Notes: generated by a model not told the origin, from the letters alone. Positions 45,514-54,992 are shown, counted from the stretch's first letter. The stretch is 64,000 nt of DNA from CAWCJL01 sp963795775 (GCA_963795775.1 CAWCJL010000005.1:806001-870000); one strand, 5' to 3'. Numbers and translations: made by a program.

Positions 45514-45833
45514 ATGAACCCGCTTGGGATTCAGGTAGCCTTTGCCCTGCCTCTTTCTCTACCACTTGTGATTGGGATTGCAGCGTTCGACCTGTTTGGT
45601 TCTACCCGGCTTTCATGATCCTGCTGGGGGCGCATTATCTACCGTTTGTGTTTATGTACGGGATGTGGGAATTTGCTGGTCTGTGCGCAATCCTCGTTTG
45701 CAGCGGTGTTGCGCTTGGCATGTACCTGCCAAAACCCATCAGCCTCGGTGCCTGGTTGACTGCAGCTATACTGCTCGCGTTTGCCTTTGTCGGACGCAGT
45801 GTCGCTACGCGAAAGAATACCCGTAACCCTTGA
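45514..45833 (+). pseudogene. Remnant of a DUF7010-like membrane protein
   Basis: From ATG 45514 the frame reads NPLGIQVAFALPLSLPLVIG..., then near 45597-45600 it is lost; adding one base continues WFYPAFMILLGAHYLPFVFMYG and further hydrophobic helices to VGRSVATRK. From memory of the family, NPLG..., GAHYLPF and the following helices correspond to the C-terminal two thirds of DUF7010 proteins of about 190 residues. The first membrane helices are missing, replaced by repeat sequence immediately upstream. So the gene appears both truncated and frameshifted. Here, unlike elsewhere in the window, the change is a missing base. Confidence 0.55.
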
Positions 45834-45951
45834 ATGTCATAATCGAGCCTCTAGAGCTGAGCAGCCGCGGCCTGGAAGTTGCCCAGGACATTCCTTCCGC
45901 CAAGACGACTTTGCGTTACTAATCTGCTGGCTCCTTCATCTCAGCCGAGTG

Positions 45952-47136
45952 TCACCTGCTTGGCCAGTTCCACTTGGGTTCGTTGAAGACTGTTGTTCCC
46001 TCGAGGGTGGTTTCTCCGAAGTCCTTGAGAAGGTGCAGACGCCTACAGAGCGGGGCAGCCGTTAGGGTTTCAATCAGTCTCTGAGCGTGTGAGACCACGA
46101 TGATTTGAGCGTGCGCTGCTGCTGCCATGATGAGTCGTGCAAGTGCAGGCAATAGATCCGGGTGGAGGCTTGTTTCCGGCTCGTTCAGCACCATCAGTTC
46201 CGGTGGGCGGGGGGTAAGTAAAGCAGCGGTCCAGAGAAGATAGCGCAGCGTTCCATCCGAAAGCTCCGCCGCAGAGAGAGGACGCAATAGGCCATGCTGC
46301 TGTAGTTGTAGCTCAAAGCGTCCGTTCCGATCCTCGATCCAGAGGCAACTGCCCGGAAAGGCGTCATCGAGTGTGGTTGCGAGCGCTTCATCCGAACGGA
46401 TCTCCATGACCGTCTGGAGAGCCGCAGCGAGATTGCTGCCGTCATGCTGAAGGATTGGCGTCCAGGTTCCAATTTGGGCGGCTCTCGCCGGAGACTCGGA
46501 ATCGGTGCGAAACTGATCATAAAACCGCCACCCGCGAACAGCCTCCCGGACGGCCAGCATCTCTGGGGCTCGCTGCGGGTCGGCAACGCTGGCGAGCATG
46601 CTGTCGGTGTCGGCTAGGTGCTGCGTCAGCATCACTGGCTCTTCATCCCGTGTGGTCGAGAGCCAAACGAAGTTGTTCCTCCGGTCCACCATGGCGGCCG
46701 CTTTACGGTAAACCGGACCGTGCCAAATGCACTCCCGTTTTATATGCGGGTCCAGCTTGAACATCGTCGACAGGGGCGGCTTGAGCGGTTGCGGATAGCC
46801 GAGGTCAATGCTATAGCCGTACTCGTCGCCGCCACATCCGAGCTTCAGGCTAGCCGTGTTCCGTTTCGCAAGCGGCTCCGGAGCATGTATTCCTTGGCGA
46901 ACACTCCGCGCAATAGTCTCCGGACCAGCCCAGAAGGTGGAGGGCAGGCCACCCTCACGAGCGAGGGATGCGACCACGGCATTCTGAGCAACGTCAGCCA
47001 GCAGGCGGAGGGAGCGGTACACGCTGGACTTGCCGCTGCCGTTCGCGCCGGTAATGACACTCAGCTGGGCTAGCGGAAGCACCATCTCGCGCAAAGAGCG
47101 ATAGCCCTGGATGGCAACGGTGCGGATCACATTCAC
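45952..47136 (-). CDS. RecF/OLD-like AAA ATPase (COG4637-like)
   Basis: GTG 47136 gives a 394-residue protein built like an ABC/SMC-type ATPase. Strand 1 is VAIQGYRSLREMVLPL, Walker A GANGSGKSSVYRSLRLL, the signature LSDGTLRYLLWTAAL, Walker B LMVLNEPETSLHPDLLP and a switch His in IIVVSHAQRLIETL. There is no TOPRIM nuclease domain after it, unlike OLD nucleases. The function of these stand-alone predicted ATPases is not established; relatives occur in DNA repair and in anti-phage loci. No partner gene is adjacent: a DUF7010 remnant lies on one side and lon on the other. Confidence 0.88.
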   Translation of the reverse strand: MNVIRTVAIQGYRSLREMVLPLAQLSVITGANGSGKSSVYRSLRLLADVAQNAVVASLAREGGLPSTFWAGPETIARSVRQGIHAPEPLAKRNTASLKLGCGGDEYGYSIDLGYPQPLKPPLSTMFKLDPHIKRECIWHGPVYRKAAAMVDRRNNFVWLSTTRDEEPVMLTQHLADTDSMLASVADPQRAPEMLAVREAVRGWRFYDQFRTDSESPARAAQIGTWTPILQHDGSNLAAALQTVMEIRSDEALATTLDDAFPGSCLWIEDRNGRFELQLQQHGLLRPLSAAELSDGTLRYLLWTAALLTPRPPELMVLNEPETSLHPDLLPALARLIMAAAAHAQIIVVSHAQRLIETLTAAPLCRRLHLLKDFGETTLEGTTVFNEPKWNWPSR

Positions 47137-47461
47137 AGACTAATGGGCCGATACAGGACTTAGTCCGCAGAAACGCGCTTGTGTTGACCAATTTCGCAAA
47201 TCGGAGCCGGCATAACCTTGCCGGCTGCGAACAACTTTGGCGTACTAATTCCCGCGTTCCGCTACACTGGAATTAGAGGGGAAAAACAGCAAAAGGACTT
47301 AGCCCGCCGCATCCTGCGAGCTAAGTCCTGTGCTTCTTAGAATCTGAGCGAAAGTTCTTTGGAATGAGGTATTTACAGCATAACTCCCGGTACAAGTAGC
47401 TGAAACGAAACAGCTTAGGCGCCAAATACCCCCATAAGGGCGGAGGGGGTATCCGCCTCCG
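47137..47461. other. Intergenic region downstream of lon
   Basis: It holds the promoter side of the AAA ATPase gene and the probable lon terminator at 47285-47329. A second hairpin (ATACCCCC / GGGGGTAT) lies at about 47426-47451. I see no gene. Confidence 0.5.
47285..47329 (-). terminator. Probable lon terminator
   Basis: A 10-bp perfect inverted repeat (AGGACTTAGC at 47294-47303, GCTAAGTCCT at 47320-47329) is followed on the minus strand by TTTGCTGTTTTTCC. It lies about 130 bases after the lon stop. Confidence 0.6.
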
Positions 47462-49894
47462 CTACTGCCGATGCGCCCGCGGCTGCTCCGCCGGCGGAAG
47501 GACGGCGTGGACACCGGCCAGCGCCTCGGGTGTCTCCTCCTTCAGCTCGGGCAGCGGCGCTTCCAGTGCCAGCTTCAGCACTTCATCGACATGCTCCACG
47601 AAGTGGAGCTTCATCGCCTTCTTGAGGTTTTCCGGCAGCTCGGCCAGGTCCTTCTCGTTCTCCTTGGGCAGGATCGCTTCGAAGATGCCGGCGCGATGTG
47701 CCGCCAGCAGCTTCTCCTTCAAACCGCCGATGGGAAGCACCTTGCCGCGCAGCGTGATCTCTCCGGTCATGGCGAGATCGCGGCGCACCGGGATCTTGGT
47801 CAGCGCGCTCGCCAGCGCCGTGGCCATGGTGATGCCGGCCGACGGCCCATCCTTCGGGATCGCTCCCTCCGGCACGTGCACGTGGATGTCGATGCTGCGG
47901 TAGAAATCCTTAGGCAATCCGAGGTGGTTCGACCGGCTGCGCAGGTAAGAGAGCGCCGCCTGCGCCGATTCCTGCATCACGTCGCCCAACTGACCGGTCA
48001 GCGTCAGCTTGCCCTTGCCGTCCAGCACCTGCACTTCGGTCGAGAGAATGCTGCCGCCCATCTCCGTCCAGGCCAGCCCGGTCACCAGGCCGACTTCGTT
48101 CTTCTCGTGCACCTGCGAATCGCGGAACTTGGGCACGCCCAGGAACTCGTGCACATTCGCCGCGGTCAGGTCTTCCTTGTGCTTCGTACCCTGCTTCACC
48201 ACCCGCCGCGCAATCTTGCGGCATACGTTGCCGATCTCGCGCTCCAGGTTACGCACGCCGGATTCCCGCGTGTAACTGCGGATGATCTCGACAATGGCAT
48301 CATCCGTGAAGGTGACATTCTTATCCGTCAGGCCAGTCCCGTCGAGCTGCTTTTTCAGCAGGTACTGCTTGGCAATCTCGAGCTTCTCGGCTTCTGTGTA
48401 GCCATGCAGCCGCAGGATTTCCATGCGGTCCTGCAGCGGGCCGGGGATGGTGTGCAGCACATTCGCGGTCGCCACAAACAGCACCTGCGAAAGATCGTAT
48501 TCGACGTCGAGATAGTGGTCCTGGAAGCTGGTGTTCTGCTCCGGATCGAGCACCTCGAGCAGCGCCGACGCCGGATCGCCGCGGAAGTCCGATGCCATTT
48601 TGTCCACTTCATCCAGCATGAACACCGGGTTCTTGGTGCCCGCCTTCTTCATGGACTGGATGATCTGTCCCGGCAGCGCGCCGATATAGGTACGCCGGTG
48701 CCCGCGAATCTCCGCCTCATCCCGCACCCCGCCCAGCGACATGCGGACGAACTTGCGGCCCGTAGCCTTGGCGATGGACATGCCGAGGGAGGTCTTGCCC
48801 ACGCCCGGAGGTCCGACAAAGCACAGGATCGATCCCTTGGGGTTCTTCACCAGTTGACGGACGGCGAGAAACTCCAGGATGCGCTCCTTGATCTTCTCCA
48901 GGCCGTAGTGGTCCTCGTTCAGGACCTTCTCCGCGTGGTCGATCGAGCGCGTCTCCTTGGAGCGCTTCTTCCACGGAACCGCGAGCAGCCAGTCCAGGTA
49001 GTTGCGCGAGACCGTGGACTCGGCCGACATCGGCGGCATGGCTTCCAGCTTCTTCAGCTCCTGCACCGCCTTCTCGAACACGTCCTTGGGCATGCCGGCG
49101 GTCTCGATCTTCTTCTTCAGATCGTCAAACTCGCTCTTCTCGCCCCGGCCCAGCTCTTTCTGGATGGCCTTGATCTTCTCGTTGAGGTAGTACTCCTTCT
49201 GCGCCCGCTCCATCTGCCGCTTCACACGGCCCTGGATATTGCGGTCCATGTTGAGCTTTTCAAGCTCGACGTCGAGCACGCCGGCGATCCGCTGCAGGCG
49301 GTCGGAAGGATCGAAGATGTCCAGCAGCTCCTGCTTCTCCTCGATAGAAAGCTGGAGATTGGCGGCAATGGTGTCGGCCAGCTTGCCGGGCTCGTCCATG
49401 CGCACCGCGGCGATCATGGACTCGTAGTTCAGGCTCTGCTGCAGCTTCACGTACTGCTCAAACAGCGTCGTGACCTTCTGCATGAGCTGCTCGGCCTGGG
49501 GACCCGGCTCCACCTGCCGGGGCACGCGCACCGTGGCGACAAAAAAGCCATCGGCGTCGCTCATTTCGGTGGCGCGGGCGCGCTCCAAACCTTCAACCAG
49601 AACTTTAATGTTGCCGTCCGGCATCTTCACGCTCTGGACGATGTTGCCGATGGTACCGACCGAGTAGATATCGTCGGCCTTGGGCTCATCGATCCCGGCA
49701 TCATGCTGGGTGGCAAGGAAGATCTTGCGATCCCCGGTCAGCGCCTCTTCGAGGGCCCGCACACTGGACTCACGGCCCACCACAAAGGGCGTCATCATGT
49801 AGGGGAAGATGACCATGTCCCGGATGGGCATCATGGGCAGCTTGCGTACTTCGCCGCGTTCCCGTGGTTCTTTAGGTTCTTTGCTCTGTGCCAC
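47462..49894 (-). CDS. lon: ATP-dependent protease Lon
   Basis: GTG 49894 (AAGGA upstream) opens an 810-residue protein. It has the N-terminal LAN domain (LPMMPIRDMVIFPYMMTPF), coiled-coil helices, the AAA+ module (Walker A FVGPPGVGKTSLGMSIA, Walker B FMLDEVDKM) and the Ser-Lys protease domain (GPSAGITMATAL with catalytic Ser; GKVLPIGGLKEKLLAAHRAG with Lys). It degrades misfolded and regulatory proteins in the cytoplasm. It follows clpX by about 190 bases in the common tig-clpP-clpX-lon order. Intact throughout. Confidence 0.98.
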   Translation of the reverse strand: MAQSKEPKEPRERGEVRKLPMMPIRDMVIFPYMMTPFVVGRESSVRALEEALTGDRKIFLATQHDAGIDEPKADDIYSVGTIGNIVQSVKMPDGNIKVLVEGLERARATEMSDADGFFVATVRVPRQVEPGPQAEQLMQKVTTLFEQYVKLQQSLNYESMIAAVRMDEPGKLADTIAANLQLSIEEKQELLDIFDPSDRLQRIAGVLDVELEKLNMDRNIQGRVKRQMERAQKEYYLNEKIKAIQKELGRGEKSEFDDLKKKIETAGMPKDVFEKAVQELKKLEAMPPMSAESTVSRNYLDWLLAVPWKKRSKETRSIDHAEKVLNEDHYGLEKIKERILEFLAVRQLVKNPKGSILCFVGPPGVGKTSLGMSIAKATGRKFVRMSLGGVRDEAEIRGHRRTYIGALPGQIIQSMKKAGTKNPVFMLDEVDKMASDFRGDPASALLEVLDPEQNTSFQDHYLDVEYDLSQVLFVATANVLHTIPGPLQDRMEILRLHGYTEAEKLEIAKQYLLKKQLDGTGLTDKNVTFTDDAIVEIIRSYTRESGVRNLEREIGNVCRKIARRVVKQGTKHKEDLTAANVHEFLGVPKFRDSQVHEKNEVGLVTGLAWTEMGGSILSTEVQVLDGKGKLTLTGQLGDVMQESAQAALSYLRSRSNHLGLPKDFYRSIDIHVHVPEGAIPKDGPSAGITMATALASALTKIPVRRDLAMTGEITLRGKVLPIGGLKEKLLAAHRAGIFEAILPKENEKDLAELPENLKKAMKLHFVEHVDEVLKLALEAPLPELKEETPEALAGVHAVLPPAEQPRAHRQ

Positions 49895-50082
49895 GCACTA
49901 TCCTTCTGCCCACGTCTGCGGTGGGCGGTTCTGCCGCTTCGTGCCATGCGCCGAGCCACGGCACGAAGCATGCAGCCCCTGATCCGCTTTCATCATGTTA
50001 GACGCGCTGGCAGCCCGGAAGAAGCAGAACTCGCCTCAGTGCGTTTGAAGACTATGAAACCTGGAGACCCGGTGGGCCGGTG

Positions 50083-51360
50083 TTACCCGGCCTTTTCGAG
50101 CAGCGTCATCGAGAGGTCCCGCTTTTGCACCATCTCCGCCGTGATCTCGAGCTCCTTGATCTTCTTGTTGCTCGGGAGGTGATACATCAGTTCGAGCATG
50201 AGCTCTTCAAGAATCATGCGCAGACCGCGGGCGCCGACCTTGCGGTTGATGGCTTCGCGGGCCACCACGTGCGCCGCTTCGTCGGTGAAGTGCAGCCGAA
50301 CCCCTTCGTATTCGAACAGGCGCTGATACTGCTTCAGGATGGCATTGCGCGGCTTGGTCAGGATCTCGACCAGCGTGGCTTCATCGAGTTCATCGAGGAT
50401 GCCCAGCACGGGAAGGCGTCCCACAAACTCCGGGATCAACCCGAACTTGATCAGGTCCTGCGGCTCTGCCTGGCGGAGCAGTTCGGTATCGCGCTGCGCC
50501 GGCGTGTAGTCGGCCTCCGCCGCCAGCTTCTCGGTCAGCGCCTTGAAGCCCAGGGCCTTCTTGCCCACGCGGCGTCCAATCACCCGCTCCAGGCCCACGA
50601 AGGCGCCGCCGCAGATGAACAGGATATTCGTGGTATCGACTGCGGTGAACTCCTGGTGCGGATGCTTGCGTCCGCCCTGCGGAGGGACATTGGCCACCGT
50701 GCCTTCGAGGATTTTGAGCAGGGCCTGCTGCACGCCCTCGCCCGACACGTCGCGGGTGATGGATGGGTTCTCGTCCTTGCGCCCGATCTTGTCGATCTCG
50801 TCGATGTAGATAATGCCCGTCTGCGCGCGCGCCACGTCGCCATCGGCGGCCTGCAGCAGCTTGAGAATAATGTTCTCGACATCCTCGCCCACGTAGCCGG
50901 CTTCGGTCAGCGTGGTCGCATCGACGATGGCGAAGGGCACGTCGAGCATTTTGGCGAGCGTGTGCGCCAGCAGCGTTTTGCCGCTGCCCGTCGGCCCCAC
51001 CAGCAGGATGTTCGATTTCGAAAGCTCCACATCGTTGCCGCGCGTCCGGTTCATCTGGATGCGCTTGTAGTGGTTGTAGACGGCAACGGCCAGCTTCTTC
51101 TTCGTCGTGTCCTGGCCGATGACGTACTCGTCCAGGAACGCCTTCACTTCATGCGGTTTCGGCAGGTGAGCCGGAGCGGCGCCGGGCTGGGTTTCCGTCC
51201 GGTCGTCTTCCAGAATGGAATTGCAAACTGCGACACATTCATCGCAGATATACGCACGCGGATAATCGCTGGGGGAGGAGATCAGTTTGGCTACGGCGTC
51301 CTGCGACTTATGGCAGAACGAGCAGCGAAGCGTCTCATCGGAACCCGTGCGCGTCTTCAT
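50083..51360 (-). CDS. clpX: ClpX, ATPase subunit of ClpXP protease
   Basis: ATG 51360 follows AGAAGGAGTG. The 425-residue product has the four-Cys zinc-binding domain (LRCSFCHKS ... YICDECVAVC), Walker A LLVGPTGSGKTLLAHTLA, Walker B IIYIDEIDKIG, the pore loop GYVGEDVE and sensor residues in VGRLPVLG. It unfolds substrates and feeds them to ClpP, whose gene lies 50 bases upstream. Confidence 0.98.
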   Translation of the reverse strand: MKTRTGSDETLRCSFCHKSQDAVAKLISSPSDYPRAYICDECVAVCNSILEDDRTETQPGAAPAHLPKPHEVKAFLDEYVIGQDTTKKKLAVAVYNHYKRIQMNRTRGNDVELSKSNILLVGPTGSGKTLLAHTLAKMLDVPFAIVDATTLTEAGYVGEDVENIILKLLQAADGDVARAQTGIIYIDEIDKIGRKDENPSITRDVSGEGVQQALLKILEGTVANVPPQGGRKHPHQEFTAVDTTNILFICGGAFVGLERVIGRRVGKKALGFKALTEKLAAEADYTPAQRDTELLRQAEPQDLIKFGLIPEFVGRLPVLGILDELDEATLVEILTKPRNAILKQYQRLFEYEGVRLHFTDEAAHVVAREAINRKVGARGLRMILEELMLELMYHLPSNKKIKELEITAEMVQKRDLSMTLLEKAG

Positions 51361-51410
51361 CGATCACTCCTTCTGGCCTCAGAGCGTTGAGCTCAGACCA
51401 GTGCCGGTCC

Positions 51411-52001
51411 CTAGGTGCGAGGCCGGTCGATGATCTCATCGATGATCCCGTATTCCTTGGCCTGCGGGGCGTTCATGATGAAATCTCTTTCTACGTCACG
51501 CTCGATACGCTCAAGCGTCTGGCCGGTGTGTTTGGACATGAGATTGTTAGTGATCTCACGAATGCGCAGGATCTCGCGAGCGTGAATGTCGATATCTGTA
51601 GCCTGCCCAGACAAGCCGCCCATGGACGGCTGATGGATAAGAATGCGGGAGTTGGGCAGCGCGAACCGCTTGCCCTTGGTGCCGGCCAGCAGCAGAAAAG
51701 CACCCATGCTCGCTGCCTGGCCGATGCAGTAGGTCACCACGTTGTTTTTGATGAACTGCATTGTGTCGTAGATGGCCAACCCGGCTGTGATCGAACCACC
51801 CGGGGAGTTGATGTAAAGCTGCACGTCCTTCTCCGGGTCCTCACCGGAAAGAAACAGCATCTGCGCAATGATAAGATTGGCGATCTGATCGTCGATCGGG
51901 GTTCCAAGAAAAATGATGTTATCGCGTAGCAGGCGAGAATAAATGTCGTAAGCGCGTTCGCCCCGGCTCGTCTGCTCAATGACCATCGGTACAAGTGCCA
52001 T
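51411..52001 (-). CDS. clpP: ClpP protease subunit
   Basis: The start ATG 52001 is preceded by AGGAGATAGG. The 196-residue product has the serine protease fold with the nucleophile motif QAASMGAFLL, the His in ILIHQPSMGG and the Asp region in TLERIERDVERD. The N-terminal propeptide region is short (ALVPMVIEQTSRGERAYDIYSRLL). It forms the double-heptamer barrel used with ClpX, encoded immediately downstream. Confidence 0.98.
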   Translation of the reverse strand: MALVPMVIEQTSRGERAYDIYSRLLRDNIIFLGTPIDDQIANLIIAQMLFLSGEDPEKDVQLYINSPGGSITAGLAIYDTMQFIKNNVVTYCIGQAASMGAFLLLAGTKGKRFALPNSRILIHQPSMGGLSGQATDIDIHAREILRIREITNNLMSKHTGQTLERIERDVERDFIMNAPQAKEYGIIDEIIDRPRT

Positions 52002-52109
52002 GCTCTTGCCCTATCTCCTGGCCGCGCGGAGCAGGTGCTCCTCACGGCTGTTTCCTACCTGCCGGAATCCGGCGCGGTGTTTACTGATTTCTAACCTCTG
52101 CAGGTGACC

Positions 52110-53546
52110 TTACAGTCTTTCGTAAAGCAGGGCAGCAGTCTTGTCTCTCCGAAGTTGTTCACGGATTCTAGCGATGCTGCCGTCCGCAGTCAAACGTGTG
52201 CGCAGTGCTTCTACGGGTTCCCGTAACTGAAGCGATAACATTTCCAGTTCCCGGTTCAGGTCTTCGTCGCTGACCGTGATCTGTTCGGCATCCGCAATGC
52301 GATCCAGAATCAGCAGACTCTTCACCTCGCTCGCTGCCGCATCCCGCTGCGCGGCGCGCAAGCGCGGGAAATCCAGCCGCTTCATGTCCGCTTCCTTCAT
52401 GCCTTGCGCCGCCAGTGCGCGGAGCCCGCGGTCCAGGCGGATATCAATCTGCTGCTGCAGCATCGATTCAGGCACCGGGAAATCGTAACGCGCCACCAGC
52501 GCCTCCAGCAGCTTGTCCCGAGTCTCGGCCATGGTGCGCCGGTCTTTTTCCTTCTGCAGGTTGCTGCGGAACTGCGTCACGAACTCGTCGTAGCTGTCGT
52601 AATCGCCCAGCTCTTTCGCGAAGTCGTCGTTCAGCTCCGGCTGCACGCGCCGCTTAATGCCCTTGACCACCACGTCATAGGCCACCGTCTTGCCGGCCAG
52701 GCGCTGCTCGCCAAAATCCGCCGGGTAGGTGAACTCGAACTTGAGCTCCTGGCCCACCGTGGCGCCGCGCAAAGCGGCGGAGAAGGCCTCAAGCGTGTTC
52801 TTGCCCCCGATCTCAAGCATCACGTCTTCGCCTTCGATGGGCTCGGCCGGCGCAGCCTCCGTCTCCCCCTCAGCCGACTTCACTTCGCCGCGCAGCGTGA
52901 TCTGGGCCCAGTCGCCATCGGCCAGCGGACGCTCTTCCGTGACCGGCTCCATGGTGGAACGCGAGTCGCGCACGCGCTCCAGCTCCGTGTTGAAATCCTC
53001 ATCGCTGAAGGTCGCGTCCGGCTTATCCACCTTTACGTCGTTATAGCCTTCGACCGAGAACTCCGGCAGCACTTCAAAGCTGGCCTTGAACCACAGCGGC
53101 TCATTGTCTTCCATCCGCATATCTACGACCTGCGGCTGCGATACCAGCTTGTATCCGCCCTCCGCGATCGCCTGTTGAAAATGCTGCGGCAGCACGGCTT
53201 CCAGCACCTCCTGCCGGATGCCTTCGGCGAAGCGCGCGCGAATCAGCGACTCCGGCACCTTGCCGGCGCGGAACCCGGGGATGCGCGCCTGTTTGGTGTA
53301 GCGCTTTACCGTCGAGCGCATGGCCTTGCTGACGATATCGGCCGGAATGGTGACCTCAACCGTGCGCGCGAGCTCGGGATGGAACGCCGGCGCCTGCTGG
53401 TGCGTGTGGTCATCGTGCTGGTGGTTGTGTGCTTCTGTGCCGCTGGGCTGTTCGGAGGGGGTAGACTCCCCCGCTTGCGTTTCTGGTGCGAGCCCCTGAT
53501 CGGCATTGGCGGCGGGAGTGGTTTCAACAGTATCGGCTGAGCTCAA
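52110..53546 (-). CDS. tig: Trigger factor with His-rich N-terminal extension
   Basis: TTG 53546 (GGAAGG upstream) gives 478 residues. The ribosome-binding signature GFRAGKVP is present, followed by the FKBP-like PPIase domain (DWAQITLRGEV, KFEFTYPADFGEQRLAGKTVAYDVVVKGI) and the helical arm domain to the C-terminus. The first 55-60 residues are an unusual acidic, Gln/His-rich tail (HNHQHDDHTHQQ) not found in the E. coli protein; a start at a later codon could remove it but none with a good ribosome site is evident. It is the nascent-chain chaperone, followed by clpP about 110 bases on. Confidence 0.96.
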   Translation of the reverse strand: MSSADTVETTPAANADQGLAPETQAGESTPSEQPSGTEAHNHQHDDHTHQQAPAFHPELARTVEVTIPADIVSKAMRSTVKRYTKQARIPGFRAGKVPESLIRARFAEGIRQEVLEAVLPQHFQQAIAEGGYKLVSQPQVVDMRMEDNEPLWFKASFEVLPEFSVEGYNDVKVDKPDATFSDEDFNTELERVRDSRSTMEPVTEERPLADGDWAQITLRGEVKSAEGETEAAPAEPIEGEDVMLEIGGKNTLEAFSAALRGATVGQELKFEFTYPADFGEQRLAGKTVAYDVVVKGIKRRVQPELNDDFAKELGDYDSYDEFVTQFRSNLQKEKDRRTMAETRDKLLEALVARYDFPVPESMLQQQIDIRLDRGLRALAAQGMKEADMKRLDFPRLRAAQRDAAASEVKSLLILDRIADAEQITVSDEDLNRELEMLSLQLREPVEALRTRLTADGSIARIREQLRRDKTAALLYERL

Positions 53547-53720
53547 CGTAGGCCTTCCACGAGAAATGTTCGCTCGTCTTTCTGTATCGCGCTCTGTACG
53601 CCGAATAGGTGAGAAGCGGTGCAGCGGAGCGGGGGGTCACGAGCGTGCTATTGCCATGGTATGAGGCTTTAGAGAGAGGGTCAAACGGGGCAGGAGCCGC
53701 CTTTCAAAGCCCGCGAAAGC

Positions 53721-53755
53721 AAAAAAGCGAGGCGGAGGGAAGCCCTCCGCCTTTT
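53721..53755. terminator. Bidirectional terminator
   Basis: GGCGGAGGG and CCCTCCGCC form a 9-bp stem with loop AAG, flanked by AAAAAA and TTTT. It lies after the stop of the aldose epimerase gene, between it and tig on the same strand. Confidence 0.75.
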
Positions 53756-53771
53756 GTGGTGCGCGGCCGCG

Positions 53772-54992
53772 TTATTTGCCTGGCGTGAAGAGCGCCAGCT
53801 TCACCTTCCAGGTCACGGAGGCGCCGGGCTTGAGTGTCACCATGCCCGTATCCATGCCGTGCCACTCCTTGCCGAACGGATCGCCGAAGTTGAACTGCTC
53901 TTCGATCGCGGTGAACGCCTTGTCCTTGGGCGCATAGACCTGCACCGTCTTGATCTCCGGCGACTCGCCCAGGATGCTCACGCCGTAGTTCGCCTTGGGA
54001 TCGGTGAGCTTCACGTCCACATCGCCGTTGGTCCGGATCAGGTGCGAGAAGTTGTCGTCCAGGAAGTGATCATCGAGCGGCTTGCCATCGGGCGCGTTGT
54101 AGTCGTACTCCGTCCCTTTCACCGGCTTAAGCTTGCCGGTGGGGAAGACGTCGTCGTAATTATTGACGACCGCCATCTCCGTCGCGGGCACGTGGAGACG
54201 AGCCTGGGTGCGGTCGCCGCTGGGAATGGCGAAGTATGGATGCCAGCCGATCCCGATCGGCTCGTCTTCATTGCCGACGTTCTTCGCCGTGATGGTCGCA
54301 GTCACCCCATCCTTCTGGAGATCGATCTTGAAGTTGAGGTCCGTCTGCGACGGCCAGTGGCCGCCGAAGTTGCCGGCGTGGATGACGCCGGTGACCGACT
54401 GTCCGTCGCCGTTTGACTCTGTCTTCACGTCATCAGTCTTGCTGTCGAGGATCAGGCCGTGCATCGCATGCTTTTCCGCACCGGGCTTCTTGCCCGCCCA
54501 GTTCGCAGGTAGGGTGAGCTGGTGGCCGTGCCATGCGGTCGTGATCGTCTTGCCATCTGCGGAGAGCTTGCCGCGAATACGGTTGGGGTAGGGAACCAGG
54601 AACGCGCCGCCAAAGGAGAAGCTGCCATTGCCGAAGGCGTCCGCGTCCGTGCCGGTCAACTTCGCCTTGGCTTCTTCGAGCGACGGGGCAAAGAAGACGT
54701 CCGTCGTGCCCCGGCCAGGAATATCGGCGGTGATCTGGAACAGATTCATGCCCCGCCCGGGAATCACCGTAGCCGACAGGAACTCCGGCGTCTTCCCGCC
54801 CTCGGTCGCCGTGCGCTTCAGCGTGACCACATCCTCTCCATTGATCTGCGTAGTCTGCGCCACCTGCGCACCTGTCTGCGAATTGGTGGGCTTCTCGTTG
54901 CCGCTCCCCTTGCATCCGGAGATGCACAGCACGGAGGCGGCGGTCAGCACGGCACACGGCACTAGCTTCCATCTTGCGTCTGCATGTCTCAT
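53772..54992 (-). CDS. Aldose 1-epimerase-family lipoprotein
   Basis: ATG 54992 gives 406 residues with a lipoprotein signal (LVPCAVLTAASVLCISGC, lipobox ISGC). After a Ser/Thr/Gln linker the galactose mutarotase fold follows: SFSFGGAFLVPYPNRIRG, AMHGLILD, the IGIGWHPYFAI region with the conserved catalytic-type His, and FTAIEEQFNFGDPFG near the end with the Glu expected for catalysis. GalM-type enzymes convert alpha and beta anomers of sugars and are mostly cytoplasmic; a lipidated form would act on sugars in the periplasm. The assignment is by fold and residues; substrate is unknown. Confidence 0.85.
   Translation of the reverse strand: MRHADARWKLVPCAVLTAASVLCISGCKGSGNEKPTNSQTGAQVAQTTQINGEDVVTLKRTATEGGKTPEFLSATVIPGRGMNLFQITADIPGRGTTDVFFAPSLEEAKAKLTGTDADAFGNGSFSFGGAFLVPYPNRIRGKLSADGKTITTAWHGHQLTLPANWAGKKPGAEKHAMHGLILDSKTDDVKTESNGDGQSVTGVIHAGNFGGHWPSQTDLNFKIDLQKDGVTATITAKNVGNEDEPIGIGWHPYFAIPSGDRTQARLHVPATEMAVVNNYDDVFPTGKLKPVKGTEYDYNAPDGKPLDDHFLDDNFSHLIRTNGDVDVKLTDPKANYGVSILGESPEIKTVQVYAPKDKAFTAIEEQFNFGDPFGKEWHGMDTGMVTLKPGASVTWKVKLALFTPGK

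Noticed and set aside
47471..50182. A 903-codon open frame antisense to lon
   Set aside because: It mirrors the lon codons, is rich in His, Arg, Leu and Gln, and has no domain. The lon frame on the other strand is a full match to its family.
50080..51390. A 436-codon open frame antisense to clpX
   Set aside because: Typical GC-rich antisense shadow of a highly conserved gene; no ribosome site or family.
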